A DNA stretch of 64,000 nt from positions 372,001-436,000 of the forward strand of contig NZ_VEIY01000003.1 in NCBI RefSeq assembly GCF_007680845.1, in the 5' to 3' direction. A model generated the notes under the pieces. It was given only the letters and a program-made list of their open reading frames with translations. It did no database searches and was not told the origin of the DNA. The stretch is from Curtobacterium pusillum. Its GTDB lineage: Bacteria; Actinomycetota; Actinomycetes; Actinomycetales; Microbacteriaceae. This document shows positions 9,005-17,252 of the stretch, one piece after another (position 1 is the first letter of the stretch; each line of letters opens with the position of its first letter). A program made the translations under genes and the position numbers.

Positions 9005-10277
9005 CGCCCGAGCCCGACGCGCGGACGCGACCACCGGACGCGGGCTTCGTGGGGAGTCGACGGCGGTCGACCTCGAGCCCCTCGTCGAGGATGCGGACCC
9101 CGGGGTCGCTCAGTGCGGCGACCGCGGTCGCGAGGGCGGCGATCGCGACCTTCTCCCCCGGGCAGCGGTGGCCGGTGGCGACGTCGGCCCCGCCGTGCGG
9201 CACGAAGGTCCGGAGCGATTCGTAGTCGTCGACGCCGAGGAACCGGCCCGGGTCGAAGCGGTCGGCGTCCGGCCAGGAGCGGTCGTCGGTGTCGGTGCCG
9301 AGGATGTCCAGCACCACCCGTCCGCCAGCCGGCAGCCGCTCACCGTCGAGTTCGACGTCGGTCGTGGCCCAGGCGGGCAGCATCGGGACGAACGGCGCGG
9401 TCCGACGGACCTCCTGCGCGAAGGCGACCGCGGCGGGTCCGTCCGTGAGACTGCGGCGGGTACGGGTCTCCTCAGCGATGCGGGCACGCCACTCGGGGTG
9501 GTCGTGCAGCTCCTTCGCCGCGAAGGCGACGAACCGCGCGACGGCGATGGCCGGGCGGAAGCTGTTCTGCAGCTCGATGCCGGCCGTCCGCGGCGGCAGC
9601 AGGGCACCCTCGGGGTCGCGGTGCCAGGCCCACTCGTACAGCGCGGACCCTTCCGCAGGCGTGAGCCGACCGCCGCGGACGGCCTCGACCAGGCGAGCGG
9701 CGTGCCGGTCCGACCAGTGCCGGTTGCGCACCGCCGGCAGGTACTCGGGCGAGTACGGGACGCCGAACCCGTCGACCACCTGGGCCAACCGGGCCGCCCA
9801 CCGCGTCTTCGCGGCCGGTGTGCCCGGGAGTCCCGCCCAGCGCATCACCGCGCGGCCGATCGCCCCGACACCCGCGTCGTACGCGCTCCGGTGGCCACCG
9901 GCGGTCCAGGCCGCGAGCTCACGGCCCCACTCCTCGGCCAGCAGCGGGGTGAGTCGTCGCACGTGCTCGTCCTCGTACGCGACGTCGACGAACGTGGCCT
10001 TGCGGTGCCGGTGCTCGGCACCGTCGAGGGAGTGCACCGACCCGACGCCGAACAGCGTGCGCTGGACGAGCGCGGGCATCGCTCCGTGCCGGGCGGTGCG
10101 GTCGCCGTCGTAGAACAGCTCGACGCCCTCGGCGCCCCGCACGAACAGCGAGGGTTTCCCGAGCAGTCGGAACGGGACGGCGCGCGCCCCGGCCCGGGTC
10201 CGGCGCCAGAGGTGCGCGCCGAACCCGTACCCACGGGTGAGCAGTGCGAGGGAGTCGTCGATCGCCATGCGGCCCAT
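8988..10277 (-). CDS. Cytochrome P450, CYP152-like fatty acid peroxygenase
   Basis: About 429 aa. The N terminus (IDDSLALLTRGYGF, LLGKPSLFVRGAEGVELFYD, ALVQRTLFGVGSVHSLDG, HRHRKATF) closely follows remembered CYP152 peroxygenases (Bacillus BsBeta type). So do the EVRRTAPFVPMLPA segment (~270-290) and the heme loop FVPHGGADVATGHRCPGE, whose Cys ligates heme. CYP152 enzymes use hydrogen peroxide directly to hydroxylate or decarboxylate fatty acids and need no redox partner; none is encoded nearby. ATG 10277 is used; GTG 10292 and ATG 10268 are alternatives. The gene lies about 20 bases after gntK on the same strand and may be read through from it. Confidence 0.88.
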   Translation of the reverse strand: MGRMAIDDSLALLTRGYGFGAHLWRRTRAGARAVPFRLLGKPSLFVRGAEGVELFYDGDRTARHGAMPALVQRTLFGVGSVHSLDGAEHRHRKATFVDVAYEDEHVRRLTPLLAEEWGRELAAWTAGGHRSAYDAGVGAIGRAVMRWAGLPGTPAAKTRWAARLAQVVDGFGVPYSPEYLPAVRNRHWSDRHAARLVEAVRGGRLTPAEGSALYEWAWHRDPEGALLPPRTAGIELQNSFRPAIAVARFVAFAAKELHDHPEWRARIAEETRTRRSLTDGPAAVAFAQEVRRTAPFVPMLPAWATTDVELDGERLPAGGRVVLDILGTDTDDRSWPDADRFDPGRFLGVDDYESLRTFVPHGGADVATGHRCPGEKVAIAALATAVAALSDPGVRILDEGLEVDRRRLPTKPASGGRVRASGSGGCPFH

Positions 10278-10296
10278 GCTGCCGACGGCCACCCGA

Positions 10297-10842
10297 TCAG
10301 CCTCTCGGGTTGGGCTGCAGTGCGAGCCGCTCGACGACCTCGGCGCTCTCCTCGTCCGGGGTGCGGTCGGCCGCCACCGTGATGTGCACCTCGTCGTCCT
10401 CGGGCAGCTCGAGCGTCGCGAGCTGGGACGCCAGCAGGGACGCCGGCATGAAGTGCCCGGAGCGCTGTGACATGCGGTCCCCGATGAGGTCGCTCGACCC
10501 CGCTACGTGCACGAACACCACCCCGGGAGCGCGGAGGACGTCACGGTAGGAGCGCTTGAGCGCCGAGCAGGTGACGACGCCCGGCGTCCCGTCGGCGAGG
10601 TGCCCGCGGATCCAGGACGCGACGACGTCGAGCCACGGCCAGCGGTCGTCGTCGGTCAGCGGGGTGCCGGCGTGCATCTTGTCGACGTTGGACTGCGGGT
10701 GCATGGAGTCGCCCTCGGCGAAGTCCCACCCGAGCTGCTCGGCGACCATCGCGGCGACCGTGGACTTGCCGGAGCCGGAGACGCCCATCACGACGAGGAC
10801 GCGGGCGTCGAGCGCGGCGTCGGTCGGAGTCGACTCGCTCAA
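10297..10842 (-). CDS. gntK: Gluconokinase
   Basis: 181 aa, the usual size. Walker A VMGVSGSGKST (about 16-26), EGDSMHPQSNVDKMHAGTPLTDDDRWPWL, and TCSALKRSYRDVLR are gluconokinase signatures. Phosphorylates gluconate to 6-phosphogluconate, feeding the pentose phosphate pathway. The only suitable start is TTG at 10842, overlapping the gntP stop (TTGA), so translation is probably coupled to the permease. It is in one operon with gntP, transcribed away from the gntR regulator. Confidence 0.93.
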   Translation of the reverse strand: MSESTPTDAALDARVLVVMGVSGSGKSTVAAMVAEQLGWDFAEGDSMHPQSNVDKMHAGTPLTDDDRWPWLDVVASWIRGHLADGTPGVVTCSALKRSYRDVLRAPGVVFVHVAGSSDLIGDRMSQRSGHFMPASLLASQLATLELPEDDEVHITVAADRTPDEESAEVVERLALQPNPRG

Positions 10843-12449
10843 TGGATGAACACCCCCGCGAGGAGCACCCCGAGCAGGCCGAACACCGAGATGAGGCACT
10901 CGAGCACGGTCCACGTCTTGAACGTCTGCCCGACCGTCGTGCCGAGGTAGCCCTTCACCAGCCAGAAACCGGCGTCGTTCACGTGCGACAGGAACACCGA
11001 GCCGGCACCGATCGCGAGGACGAGCAGCGAGGTCATCGGCGAGGACAGGTCGTGCGCGATCGGGGCCATGATGCCCGCCGCGGTCACGGTCGCGACCGTC
11101 GCCGAGCCCGTGGCGACCCGGACGAGCGCCGACACGACCCAAGCCACGAGGAGCACCGAGATCCCGGAGTCCTTCACGGCGTCGGCGATCACCCCGCCGA
11201 TCCCGGTGTCGATGAGGACCTGCTTGAAGCCACCGCCGGCACCGACGATGAGCAGGACACCCGCGACCGGCGGCAGCGCGCTCTCGAGGGACTTCGAGAC
11301 GGCCGCTCGGTCCATCCCGCCGCCGATGGCGAAGAAGACCATCGCGTAGACGGCGGCGATCCCGATCGCGATCATCGGCGACCCGAGGAAGTCGAGCAAG
11401 CTGACCCACGAGCCGGCCGCGTCGGGCGCCGACGCCTCGCGGATCGCCTGGGCGAGCATGAGCACGACGGGCAGCAGGATGCCGATGAGTGCGACCGCGA
11501 AGGAGGGACTGCGCGGCTCGCTGATGACGCGTGTGAAGTCGCTCTTGCCGTGGGGCAGGGAGGCGGTGTCCTGCGTGGCGGGGACGCGCCGCGCCTCCCG
11601 TCCGCCGGAAGCGGGGTCCTCCGGACCGGAACCCGTCCCGCGCGAGCCGAACATGTCGGGTGCGGGGATGTCGACCCAGCGCGCCGCGAAGCGGGCGAAG
11701 ACCGGGCCGGCGAGGACGATCACGGGGATCGCGAGCACGATGCCGAAGGCGAGGGTGGTGCCGAGGTTCGCACCGACCGTCGAGATCGCCACGAGCGGTC
11801 CGGGGTGCGGCGGGACGAAGGCGTGCATCGTCGACAGGCCGACGAGGGCCGGCACGGCGATCTTCATGATCGGGACGGTGCTCCGCTTGGCGACGAGGAC
11901 GATGATCGGGATGAGGAGCACGAGGCCGACCTCGAAGAACATGGGCAGGCCGATGAGCGCGCCGATGAGGGCCATCGTCCACGGCAGAGCCGCCTTCGAG
12001 GACCGCCGGACGAGCGTGTCCACCACGCGGTCCGCGGCGCCGGAGTCGACCAGCATCTTGCCGAACATCGATCCGAGGCCGACCAGGATGCCGACGCTCG
12101 TCATCGTCGCGCCGAAGCCGTTGCCGAAGCTCGTGACCGCCTTGTCCGGCGCGAGGCCGGCACCGATGCCGACGCCGAGCGCCCCGATCGTCAGCGCGAT
12201 GAACGGGTGCACCTTGAGCCAGGTGATCAGCGCGATGATCACGACGATGCCGATGACGGCCGCGATGACCAGCTGTGCGACGGGGCCGGACGGGTCGACG
12301 GTCGGGGTCGCGCCGCCGTCAGCGGCAAGGACCGAGAGCGGGTGTGCCCCGTGGGCTGTGGCCGCATGGGCCGTGGCCGGGTGGGCCGTGGCCGCGTGGG
12401 CCGTGGCCGCGTGGGCCGTGGCCGCTCCGGCCGGGAGAGCGTGAGGCAT
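10839..12449 (-). CDS. gntP: Gluconate:H+ symporter, GntP family
   Basis: 536 aa with 12-14 membrane segments. GntP-family features include WLKVHPFIALTIGALGVG, a polar HAFVPPHPGPLVAIS loop, SNSAGGGFKQV-like GAGGGFKQVLIDTGIG and HVNDAGFWLVKGY. Imports gluconate with protons for GntK. ATG 12449 is preceded by AGGAAGGGG at a good distance. Odd feature: the first ~45 residues, before the first membrane helix, are a low-complexity run of the pentapeptide AATAH (His every fifth residue) encoded by a 15-bp tandem repeat. A long cytoplasmic loop of about 50 residues rich in charge lies mid-protein. Confidence 0.92.
   Translation of the reverse strand: MPHALPAGAATAHAATAHAATAHPATAHAATAHGAHPLSVLAADGGATPTVDPSGPVAQLVIAAVIGIVVIIALITWLKVHPFIALTIGALGVGIGAGLAPDKAVTSFGNGFGATMTSVGILVGLGSMFGKMLVDSGAADRVVDTLVRRSSKAALPWTMALIGALIGLPMFFEVGLVLLIPIIVLVAKRSTVPIMKIAVPALVGLSTMHAFVPPHPGPLVAISTVGANLGTTLAFGIVLAIPVIVLAGPVFARFAARWVDIPAPDMFGSRGTGSGPEDPASGGREARRVPATQDTASLPHGKSDFTRVISEPRSPSFAVALIGILLPVVLMLAQAIREASAPDAAGSWVSLLDFLGSPMIAIGIAAVYAMVFFAIGGGMDRAAVSKSLESALPPVAGVLLIVGAGGGFKQVLIDTGIGGVIADAVKDSGISVLLVAWVVSALVRVATGSATVATVTAAGIMAPIAHDLSSPMTSLLVLAIGAGSVFLSHVNDAGFWLVKGYLGTTVGQTFKTWTVLECLISVFGLLGVLLAGVFIH
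12352..12428. repeat. 15-bp tandem repeat encoding AATAH units of GntP
   Basis: About five copies of a GGGCCGTGGCCGCGT-type unit run through the 5' part of gntP, in phase with the reading frame, so copy-number change would not break the gene. Confidence 0.8.
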
Positions 12450-12533
12450 CAGGGCCCCTTCCTGGAGCCGCAACTGCGCGGCTCCGTCGCCTTGGTGTCG
12501 AGGACGGTCTGGCGCCGGAGCGTCCGACCGTCA

Positions 12534-12555
12534 ATAATCTGATTAATCAGACTAT
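12534..12555. promoter_or_regulatory. Palindromic operator between gntP and gntR
   Basis: TCTGATTAATCAGA (12538-12551) is a perfect 14-bp palindrome, extended to 22 bp (ATAATCTG...CAGACTAT) with one mismatched pair. It is AT-rich in very GC-rich surroundings and lies between divergent gntP-gntK and gntR, the expected place for autoregulated binding by this GntR protein. Binding is inferred. Confidence 0.75.
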
Positions 12556-12654
12556 ACGACGATCCACCGCGCGGCATCCGCCTTCCGGGGCAGTCTGCCG
12601 ATTCGATGGGTCCGGCGTCACGTCCCCGCGTGACACGTACTGCATGGAGGAACG

Positions 12655-13353
12655 ATGCCGACCGGACGCGGACTGCACGCCCACGTGCTCGACACCCTCG
12701 GGCAGCGGATCGTCGACGGGCAGCTCGCCGCGGGGTCGGTGCTCCGGCCCGAGACCGCCGCCGACGAGTTCGGCGTGTCGCGGTCGGTGGTGCGCGAGGC
12801 GCTGCGGGTCCTCCAGTCGCTCGGGCTCGTCGAACCGCGGCAGCGCGTGGGGACCCAGGTGCTCGGGATCGGGTCGTGGGAGTTGCTCGCGCCGACGGTG
12901 ATCCGGTGGCGGGGTGCGTCGCCGTCGTACTTCGACCAGCAGCGGGAGCTCCTCGAGCTGCGCCTCGGCGTCGAACCCGTCGCCGCGTCCCTCGCGGCAG
13001 GGACGCCCGGTGCGGAGGCCGTGCTCGCCGCCGCCTCGGACATGACCGACGCGTGCGACCGGGACGACAGCCGTGCCTACCTCGAGGCCGACGTCCGCTT
13101 CCACCGGGCGCTCCTCGAGGCGTCCGGCAACGCCGTGTTCGCGCACTTCGCCGGCACGGTCGAGGCGCTCCTCCGCACCCGGACGTCGGAGTCGCGGGAC
13201 ACGATCACCCGGTGGACTCGGGACGCTGCGGCTCGGCACGTGGCGGTGGGGCGGGCGCTCGTCGCGGGCGATGCCGGCGGGGCCTCGGCGTCGGCCGGCG
13301 AGTTGGTGCGGGTGACGCGCGACGAGTTCATCGCGGAGGCGCCCCGGCCCTGA
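12655..13353 (+). CDS. gntR: GntR-family regulator, FadR/FCD subfamily
   Basis: 232 aa. N-terminal winged helix (about 5-75: LHAHVLDTLGQRIVDGQLAAG, DEFGVSRSVVREALRVLQSLGLV) and C-terminal all-helical FCD domain (about 90-225) with the acidic/His residues usually binding a metal and the effector (EADVRFHRALLEASGN). Start ATG 12655 follows GGAGG. Divergent from the gluconate permease-kinase operon with a strong palindrome in between, so it most likely represses that operon and itself until gluconate or a phosphorylated derivative binds. Effector identity is inferred from context. Confidence 0.9.
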   Translation: MPTGRGLHAHVLDTLGQRIVDGQLAAGSVLRPETAADEFGVSRSVVREALRVLQSLGLVEPRQRVGTQVLGIGSWELLAPTVIRWRGASPSYFDQQRELLELRLGVEPVAASLAAGTPGAEAVLAAASDMTDACDRDDSRAYLEADVRFHRALLEASGNAVFAHFAGTVEALLRTRTSESRDTITRWTRDAAARHVAVGRALVAGDAGGASASAGELVRVTRDEFIAEAPRP

Positions 13354-13390
13354 CGCGGGTGCGGCGCGTGCGGGTGCGGCGGGGGTCGCC

Positions 13391-13655
13391 CGAGCGGGCA
13401 CGACACGCCACGTGGCGGTCGCCGAGCGGGCACGACACGCGGTCCGCGCGCCGCGAGCGTGACAGATCGTGCCCGCTCGCGGCGCCGCGACCCGACCGGC
13501 CGACGGACTGGAGGCGCGGTGCGGGCTGGCACCGCGCCTCCAGTCCGACCACCGGACCGACGGACCGAGCGGGCACGACACGCCGCGTGGCGGTCGCCGA
13601 GCGGGCAGGACGTGCTGCCGGGGCGCCGCGAGCGTGACGGATAATGCCCGCTCGC
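13391..13655. repeat. Composite repeat C-A-C between convergent genes
   Basis: This fills most of the 334-base spacer between gntR and the acetyltransferase. Two 90-bp family C elements (13391-13480 and 13566-13655) each start CGAGCGGGCACGACACGCC, repeat that motif internally, and end in its inverse TGCCCGCTCGC. Between them sits a family A hairpin (13504-13522 pairing perfectly with 13529-13547, 6-base loop). No gene is seen in this spacer. Family C recurs at 48563-48801, family A at many places. Possible bidirectional terminator. Confidence 0.9.
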
Positions 13656-13687
13656 GGGGCCGCGCGCCGAGCGCGGCGCGCCCCCGG

Positions 13688-14314
13688 TCAGGCGCGGGGC
13701 TCGCGCGGGGCCCGACCCCGCGCGAAGAGGCGCGGCCCACGCAGCCGCAACCGCATCGTCACCGTGCCGAGCCACCGGTCGTACTTGTACCCGACCTTCC
13801 CCATGCGGCCGATCTCCTCGAAGCCGAGCCGCTCGTGCAGCCGGATCGACGCCTCGGCCTGGCGGTCGGCGATGACGGCGACGACCTCCCGGACGCCGGC
13901 CGCCCGGCACTCGTCGAGGAGCGCCTCCATGAGGGCCCGGCCGAGCCCCTTGCCGCCGGACGCCGCTCCGAGGTAGATCGAGTCCTCGACGACGTGGTTC
14001 GACCGGTCCCTGGGGTTCCACGCGTCCACCAGGGCGTACCCGAGGACCTGCCCGGACGGGTTCACCGCGACGAGGAACGGCAGCTTCCGCTTCCGGATGT
14101 CGTCGTAGCGGCGCTTCCAGGCGGCGAACGTGAACGCCGACGGGTCGAAGGTCACCGACGAGTTGCGGACGTAGTGCGTGTGGATCTCGCGGATGTCCGG
14201 GAGGTCCGAGGGCTCGGCCGCGCGGATCGTGTACGCGAACGCGGGCTCCGTCGGCGCGGGGGCACGCAGGTGTCGCGGCAGGACCCGCCGTCGCTGGTAT
14301 TCCTCCTCGAGCAC
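13688..14314 (-). CDS. GNAT acetyltransferase, phosphinothricin-acetyltransferase-like
   Basis: 208 aa. GNAT fold from about residue 28: YTIRAAEPSDLPDIREIHTHYVRNSSVTFD, VLGYALVDAWNPR, VEDSIYLGAASGGKGLGRALMEALL (acetyl-CoA loop), ASIRLHERLGFEEIGRMGKVGYKYDRWLGTV. The HYV(R/L)NS...TFD start and GF..vG..GyK.gRW end resemble phosphinothricin/methionine-sulfone N-acetyltransferases of the Pat/YncA group; the real substrate is unknown. GTG 14314 sits 7 bases after a TAGGCT box that includes the ung stop codon, suggesting a leaderless mRNA. About 27 residues precede the fold. Confidence 0.85.
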   Translation of the reverse strand: MLEEEYQRRRVLPRHLRAPAPTEPAFAYTIRAAEPSDLPDIREIHTHYVRNSSVTFDPSAFTFAAWKRRYDDIRKRKLPFLVAVNPSGQVLGYALVDAWNPRDRSNHVVEDSIYLGAASGGKGLGRALMEALLDECRAAGVREVVAVIADRQAEASIRLHERLGFEEIGRMGKVGYKYDRWLGTVTMRLRLRGPRLFARGRAPREPRA

Positions 14315-14321
14315 GCGTCCG

Positions 14322-14327
14322 AGCCTA
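14322..14327 (-). promoter_or_regulatory. -10 box TAGGCT overlapping the ung stop codon
   Basis: On the minus strand TAGGCT is followed by 7 bases and GTG 14314. Its TAG is the stop of ung, so the promoter and the end of the upstream gene share bases. Confidence 0.45.
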
Positions 14328-15008
14328 TTCGGCGGGCAGCGCCCAGTCGACCGGTTCGGCGCCCTGCGCGGCGAGCAGTCCGTTCACCTGCGAGAACGGC
14401 CGGCTGCCGAAGAACCCCCGGGACGCACTGAGCGGACTCGGGTGCGGCGAGGCGACGACCGGGGTGTCACCGAGCAGTGGGCGCACCGATGCGGCCTGCG
14501 CACCCCAGAGCACGGCGACGAGCGGGGTCTCGCGGGCGACGAGCGCACGGACGGCCTGGTCGGTGACGGCTTCCCAGCCCTTGCCGCGGTGGCTGCCGGC
14601 GGCACCGGCCTCGACGGTGAGGACGCGGTTGAGCAGCAGGACGCCCTGCGCCGACCACGCGCGGAGGTCCCCGTGCGCGGGCGGCGCGATGCCGAGGTCG
14701 GACTGGAGCTCGCGGTAGATGTTCGCGAGGCTGCGCGGGACCGGTCGGACGTGCGGGTCGACCGCGAAGGACAGGCCGATCGGGTGCCCGGGGGTCGGGT
14801 ACGGGTCCTGGCCGATGACGAGCACGCGGACGTCATCGAACGGGTCGGCGAACGCCCGGAGGACGTTGTCGCCCGCGGGCAGGTAGTGCCGTCCGGCGGT
14901 GACCTCGCCGCGGAGCCAGTCGCCCATCCGGTGGACGTCGTCCTCGACCGGGGCGAGCGCCCGAGCCCATCCGGGGTCGACCAGGTCGGCGAGCGGCCGG
15001 GGCTGCAC
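14325..15008 (-). CDS. ung: Uracil-DNA glycosylase
   Basis: 227 aa, matching family-1 UDG length. Visible motifs: [20 protein letters not shown] (water-activating Asp; the usual His after Tyr is Pro here, as I recall from other actinobacterial Ung), [21 protein letters not shown] and the C-terminal [15 protein letters not shown] loop with catalytic His. Removes uracil from DNA as the first step of base-excision repair. GTG 15008 is 4 bases after the upstream stop and aligns the N terminus with known Ung; longer in-frame starts would overlap the upstream gene. Third gene of a tight minus-strand operon (15732, 15013, 14325). Confidence 0.93.
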   Translation of the reverse strand: MQPRPLADLVDPGWARALAPVEDDVHRMGDWLRGEVTAGRHYLPAGDNVLRAFADPFDDVRVLVIGQDPYPTPGHPIGLSFAVDPHVRPVPRSLANIYRELQSDLGIAPPAHGDLRAWSAQGVLLLNRVLTVEAGAAGSHRGKGWEAVTDQAVRALVARETPLVAVLWGAQAASVRPLLGDTPVVASPHPSPLSASRGFFGSRPFSQVNGLLAAQGAEPVDWALPAE

Positions 15009-15012
15009 GGTG

Positions 15013-15735
15013 CTAGGCGCCCATCGTCGCGACGGAGACCGACTCCTCGGCGGCGACGACGCGCCAGACGCTGCCGGTGCCACGGACCTCGAGCGCGCCC
15101 TCACCGACGACGAGGGTGGTGTCCTCGTCGATCGCGAGGCCGGCGGTGACGAACTCGGCCTCGGCGCTCGCGATCAGCCGGGCGAGCGTGCCAGCCTGCA
15201 CCGCGTGCACGTCGATGGTCAGGTCGACGAGACCGAGTCCTTCGCGGAGCTCGACCTCGTCCAGTCCCTCGGCGGCTTCTTCCGGGCAGATCTCGACCCC
15301 GCCGATGCGCCAACCGCCGACGAGTGCCCGGTCCGCGGCGATCATCGCGCCGGCCGAGTAGCCGAGGTACGGCAGGCCGTCCGCCACGAGCAGGCGGATC
15401 TGGTCGACGAGGGGCGCGACGGCGTCGAGGTAGTCCGGGGTGACCCCGCCGCCGACGACGAGCGCGTCGACGTCGCTGAGGACGGTCGTGCTGAAGACGT
15501 CACCGGGGCCGATCTCGGTGACGAGGACCTCGGCCTGGCGCGCACCACCGAGCACCTCGGCGATGTCGCGGGTCGAGCCGGAGAACGGCGCACCGGGAGC
15601 GTCCGCCACGCTGAGCAGCGCGATCCGCGGCACGGTCCGGCCGACGGCGGCGGAGCGTGCGGTGGCCTCGGCGAGGAAGGGCGCAGCGGCGTCCGAGGCG
15701 GCGAAGGGTCCGCCGCCGACGAGGTGGATGCTCAC
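15013..15735 (-). CDS. Peptidase E / cyanophycinase-like (family S51, class I glutaminase-like fold)
   Basis: 240 aa. Starts [13 protein letters not shown], has [12 protein letters not shown] and the nucleophile elbow [17 protein letters not shown] (Ser), then a region with [26 protein letters not shown] similar to the conserved Asp/His segment of the S51 family. Could be an aspartyl dipeptidase-like or cyanophycinase-like hydrolase; the substrate is not evident. GTG 15735 overlaps the stop of the phosphoribosyltransferase gene (GTGA), so translation is coupled. Downstream ung starts 4 bases later. Confidence 0.82.
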   Translation of the reverse strand: MSIHLVGGGPFAASDAAAPFLAEATARSAAVGRTVPRIALLSVADAPGAPFSGSTRDIAEVLGGARQAEVLVTEIGPGDVFSTTVLSDVDALVVGGGVTPDYLDAVAPLVDQIRLLVADGLPYLGYSAGAMIAADRALVGGWRIGGVEICPEEAAEGLDEVELREGLGLVDLTIDVHAVQAGTLARLIASAEAEFVTAGLAIDEDTTLVVGEGALEVRGTGSVWRVVAAEESVSVATMGA

Positions 15736-16265
15736 GACTCGGCCGTCACCGGGGCCAGGGCGCTCCACGGGAAGGTGATCCACCCGTCGACACGACGCCA
15801 GACGTGGTCGGGCTCGAGCACGGTGCCGGGCTTCGAGTAGAGGCAGGCGCTGCGGACGTCGGCCCCGGCGTTCCGGATGATGTCGACCACGAGGCGCAGC
15901 GTGCGGCCGGAGTCGGACACGTCGTCCACGACGAGCACGCGCTTGCCGGCGAGGCTCGGTGCGTCCAGCGCGGGCGAGAGGATGACGGGCTCTTCCAGGC
16001 GCTGCTCGACGTCGGTGTAGAACTCGACGTTGATCGAGCCGCACTCTTTGGTGCCGAGCGCGTAGGCCACGGCACCGGCGATGATGAGGCCGCCGCGGGC
16101 CACGGCGACGACGACCTCGGGCTCGAAGCCGGACGACAGGACGTCCTTCGCGAGCAGGCGGGCCGCGTCCCCGAACTCGAGCCACCCGAGCACCTCGGGC
16201 CCGCTCGTCACGGTCACGGTCGAGGGAGCCTGGGCGGGTGACCCGGAGTCGCTGCTGATCGGCAT
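15732..16265 (-). CDS. Phosphoribosyltransferase (purine type)
   Basis: 177 aa. The PRPP-binding signature VLVVDDVSDSGRTLRLV lies around residues 112-128, with an upstream VVAVARGGLIIAGAVAYALG loop. These mark a type I phosphoribosyltransferase; the hydrophobic VARGG/D-D-V-S-D-S-G pattern is shared with xanthine/hypoxanthine-guanine enzymes, but the base specificity cannot be read reliably. First gene of an operon with the S51-like hydrolase and ung. ATG 16265 has no ribosome site but a TACCGT box 6 bases upstream. Confidence 0.85.
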   Translation of the reverse strand: MPISSDSGSPAQAPSTVTVTSGPEVLGWLEFGDAARLLAKDVLSSGFEPEVVVAVARGGLIIAGAVAYALGTKECGSINVEFYTDVEQRLEEPVILSPALDAPSLAGKRVLVVDDVSDSGRTLRLVVDIIRNAGADVRSACLYSKPGTVLEPDHVWRRVDGWITFPWSALAPVTAES

Positions 16266-16271
16266 CCGACC

Positions 16272-16277
16272 ACGGTA
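16272..16277 (-). promoter_or_regulatory. -10 box TACCGT, leaderless start of the phosphoribosyltransferase operon
   Basis: TACCGT-N6-ATG (16265) on the minus strand; no Shine-Dalgarno sequence is seen. Confidence 0.5.
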
Positions 16278-16358
16278 CCGGCACGGACCCCGCGCCCGCG
16301 ACCCGCGATCACGCCCGGGCGCGTGCAGCACGCACCCCGGACTGCCGCGCCGCCGCCG

Positions 16359-17171
16359 TCAGCCCCGCGGCGTCAGCGGACCGCGCGCGAGCTTGTGCTG
16401 CGCCGACTGGGCCACCGGCCGGATCGTCACGAGGTCGAGGTTGACGTGCGCCGGGAGCTCGACCGCGTGCACGATCGCCTCGGCCACGTCCTCGGCGACG
16501 AGCGGCTCGGGCACGTTGTCGTACACCGCCGCCGCCTTCTGCTCGTCCCCGCGGAACCGGGTGAGCGCGAACTCGTCGGTCTTCACCAGTCCGGGGGCGA
16601 TCTCGACGACCCGGAGCGGTTCGCCGTTCAGCTCGAGCCGGAGCGCGCCGACGAGGGCGTGCTCGGCGGCCTTCGCGGCGTTGTACCCGCCGCCGTTCTC
16701 GTAGGAGACGAACCCGGCCGTCGACGTGACCGTCACGATGTCGGCGCTCCCCGCCGCACCGGCACGACGCCGCAGCGACGGCAGCAGCGCCGCGATCACG
16801 CGCTTCGTGCCGATGACGTTGACCTCGAACATGGCGCGCCAGTCCTCGACGTCCGACTCCTCCACGGTCGCCGACCCGAGCGCTCCCCCGGCGTTGTTGA
16901 CCAGCACGTCGACGCCGCCGAGCTCCTCGACACGGTCGGCGATCGCCTGGACGTCCGCGGCGTCGGTGATGTCCGCCACGAGGACCGCCGCACCCGTCGA
17001 CGCGGCGAGCGCCTCCAGCTTGTCCGCACGCCTGGCGACCGCGAGCACCTCCCACCCGTGGTCGCGGAACAGCCGGACGGTGGCGGCTCCGATCCCCGAG
17101 CTCGCTCCGGTGACGACTGCGCGACGAGGCGCGGCTTCGCGACGAGGTGCGGCTTCGGCACGAGATGCCAT
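16359..17171 (-). CDS. Short-chain dehydrogenase/reductase
   Basis: 270 aa classical SDR. Cofactor loop TGASSGIGAATV (about 21-32), ADITDAADVQ, NNAGGALG (about 92-99), and active-site YNAAK (about 167-171) after the STAGF serine. Resembles the YdfG/serine-dehydrogenase-like SDRs that oxidise or reduce small hydroxyl compounds with NAD(P)(H); the Arg in VARRADKLE after the second strand favours NADP(H). Start ATG 17171 has GGAGG at good spacing. Divergent from the acyltransferase gene, sharing an 81-base spacer; no functional link is obvious. Confidence 0.88.
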   Translation of the reverse strand: MASRAEAAPRREAAPRRAVVTGASSGIGAATVRLFRDHGWEVLAVARRADKLEALAASTGAAVLVADITDAADVQAIADRVEELGGVDVLVNNAGGALGSATVEESDVEDWRAMFEVNVIGTKRVIAALLPSLRRRAGAAGSADIVTVTSTAGFVSYENGGGYNAAKAAEHALVGALRLELNGEPLRVVEIAPGLVKTDEFALTRFRGDEQKAAAVYDNVPEPLVAEDVAEAIVHAVELPAHVNLDLVTIRPVAQSAQHKLARGPLTPRG

Positions 17172-17238
17172 GTGGTTCCTCCAGGGATCGGACGGGATGT
17201 CCCGACAACCGTACCGATCAGGGAAGGTCACGATCAGG

Positions 17239-17244
17239 TAACGT
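17239..17244 (+). promoter_or_regulatory. -10 box TAACGT, leaderless acyltransferase mRNA
   Basis: TAACGT-N8-ATG (17253), with no ribosome site between box and start. Confidence 0.5.
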
Positions 17245-17252
17245 GACGGGCG

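Noticed and set aside
6690..10382. Plus-strand frame of over 1200 codons
   Set aside because: Composition is Arg/Pro-rich throughout, and it crosses well-supported genes in other frames and on the other strand.
13391..13655. CRISPR-like array from repeated segments
   Set aside because: Units are 90-bp palindromic elements with a different hairpin between them, not short direct repeats with unique spacers; no cas genes.
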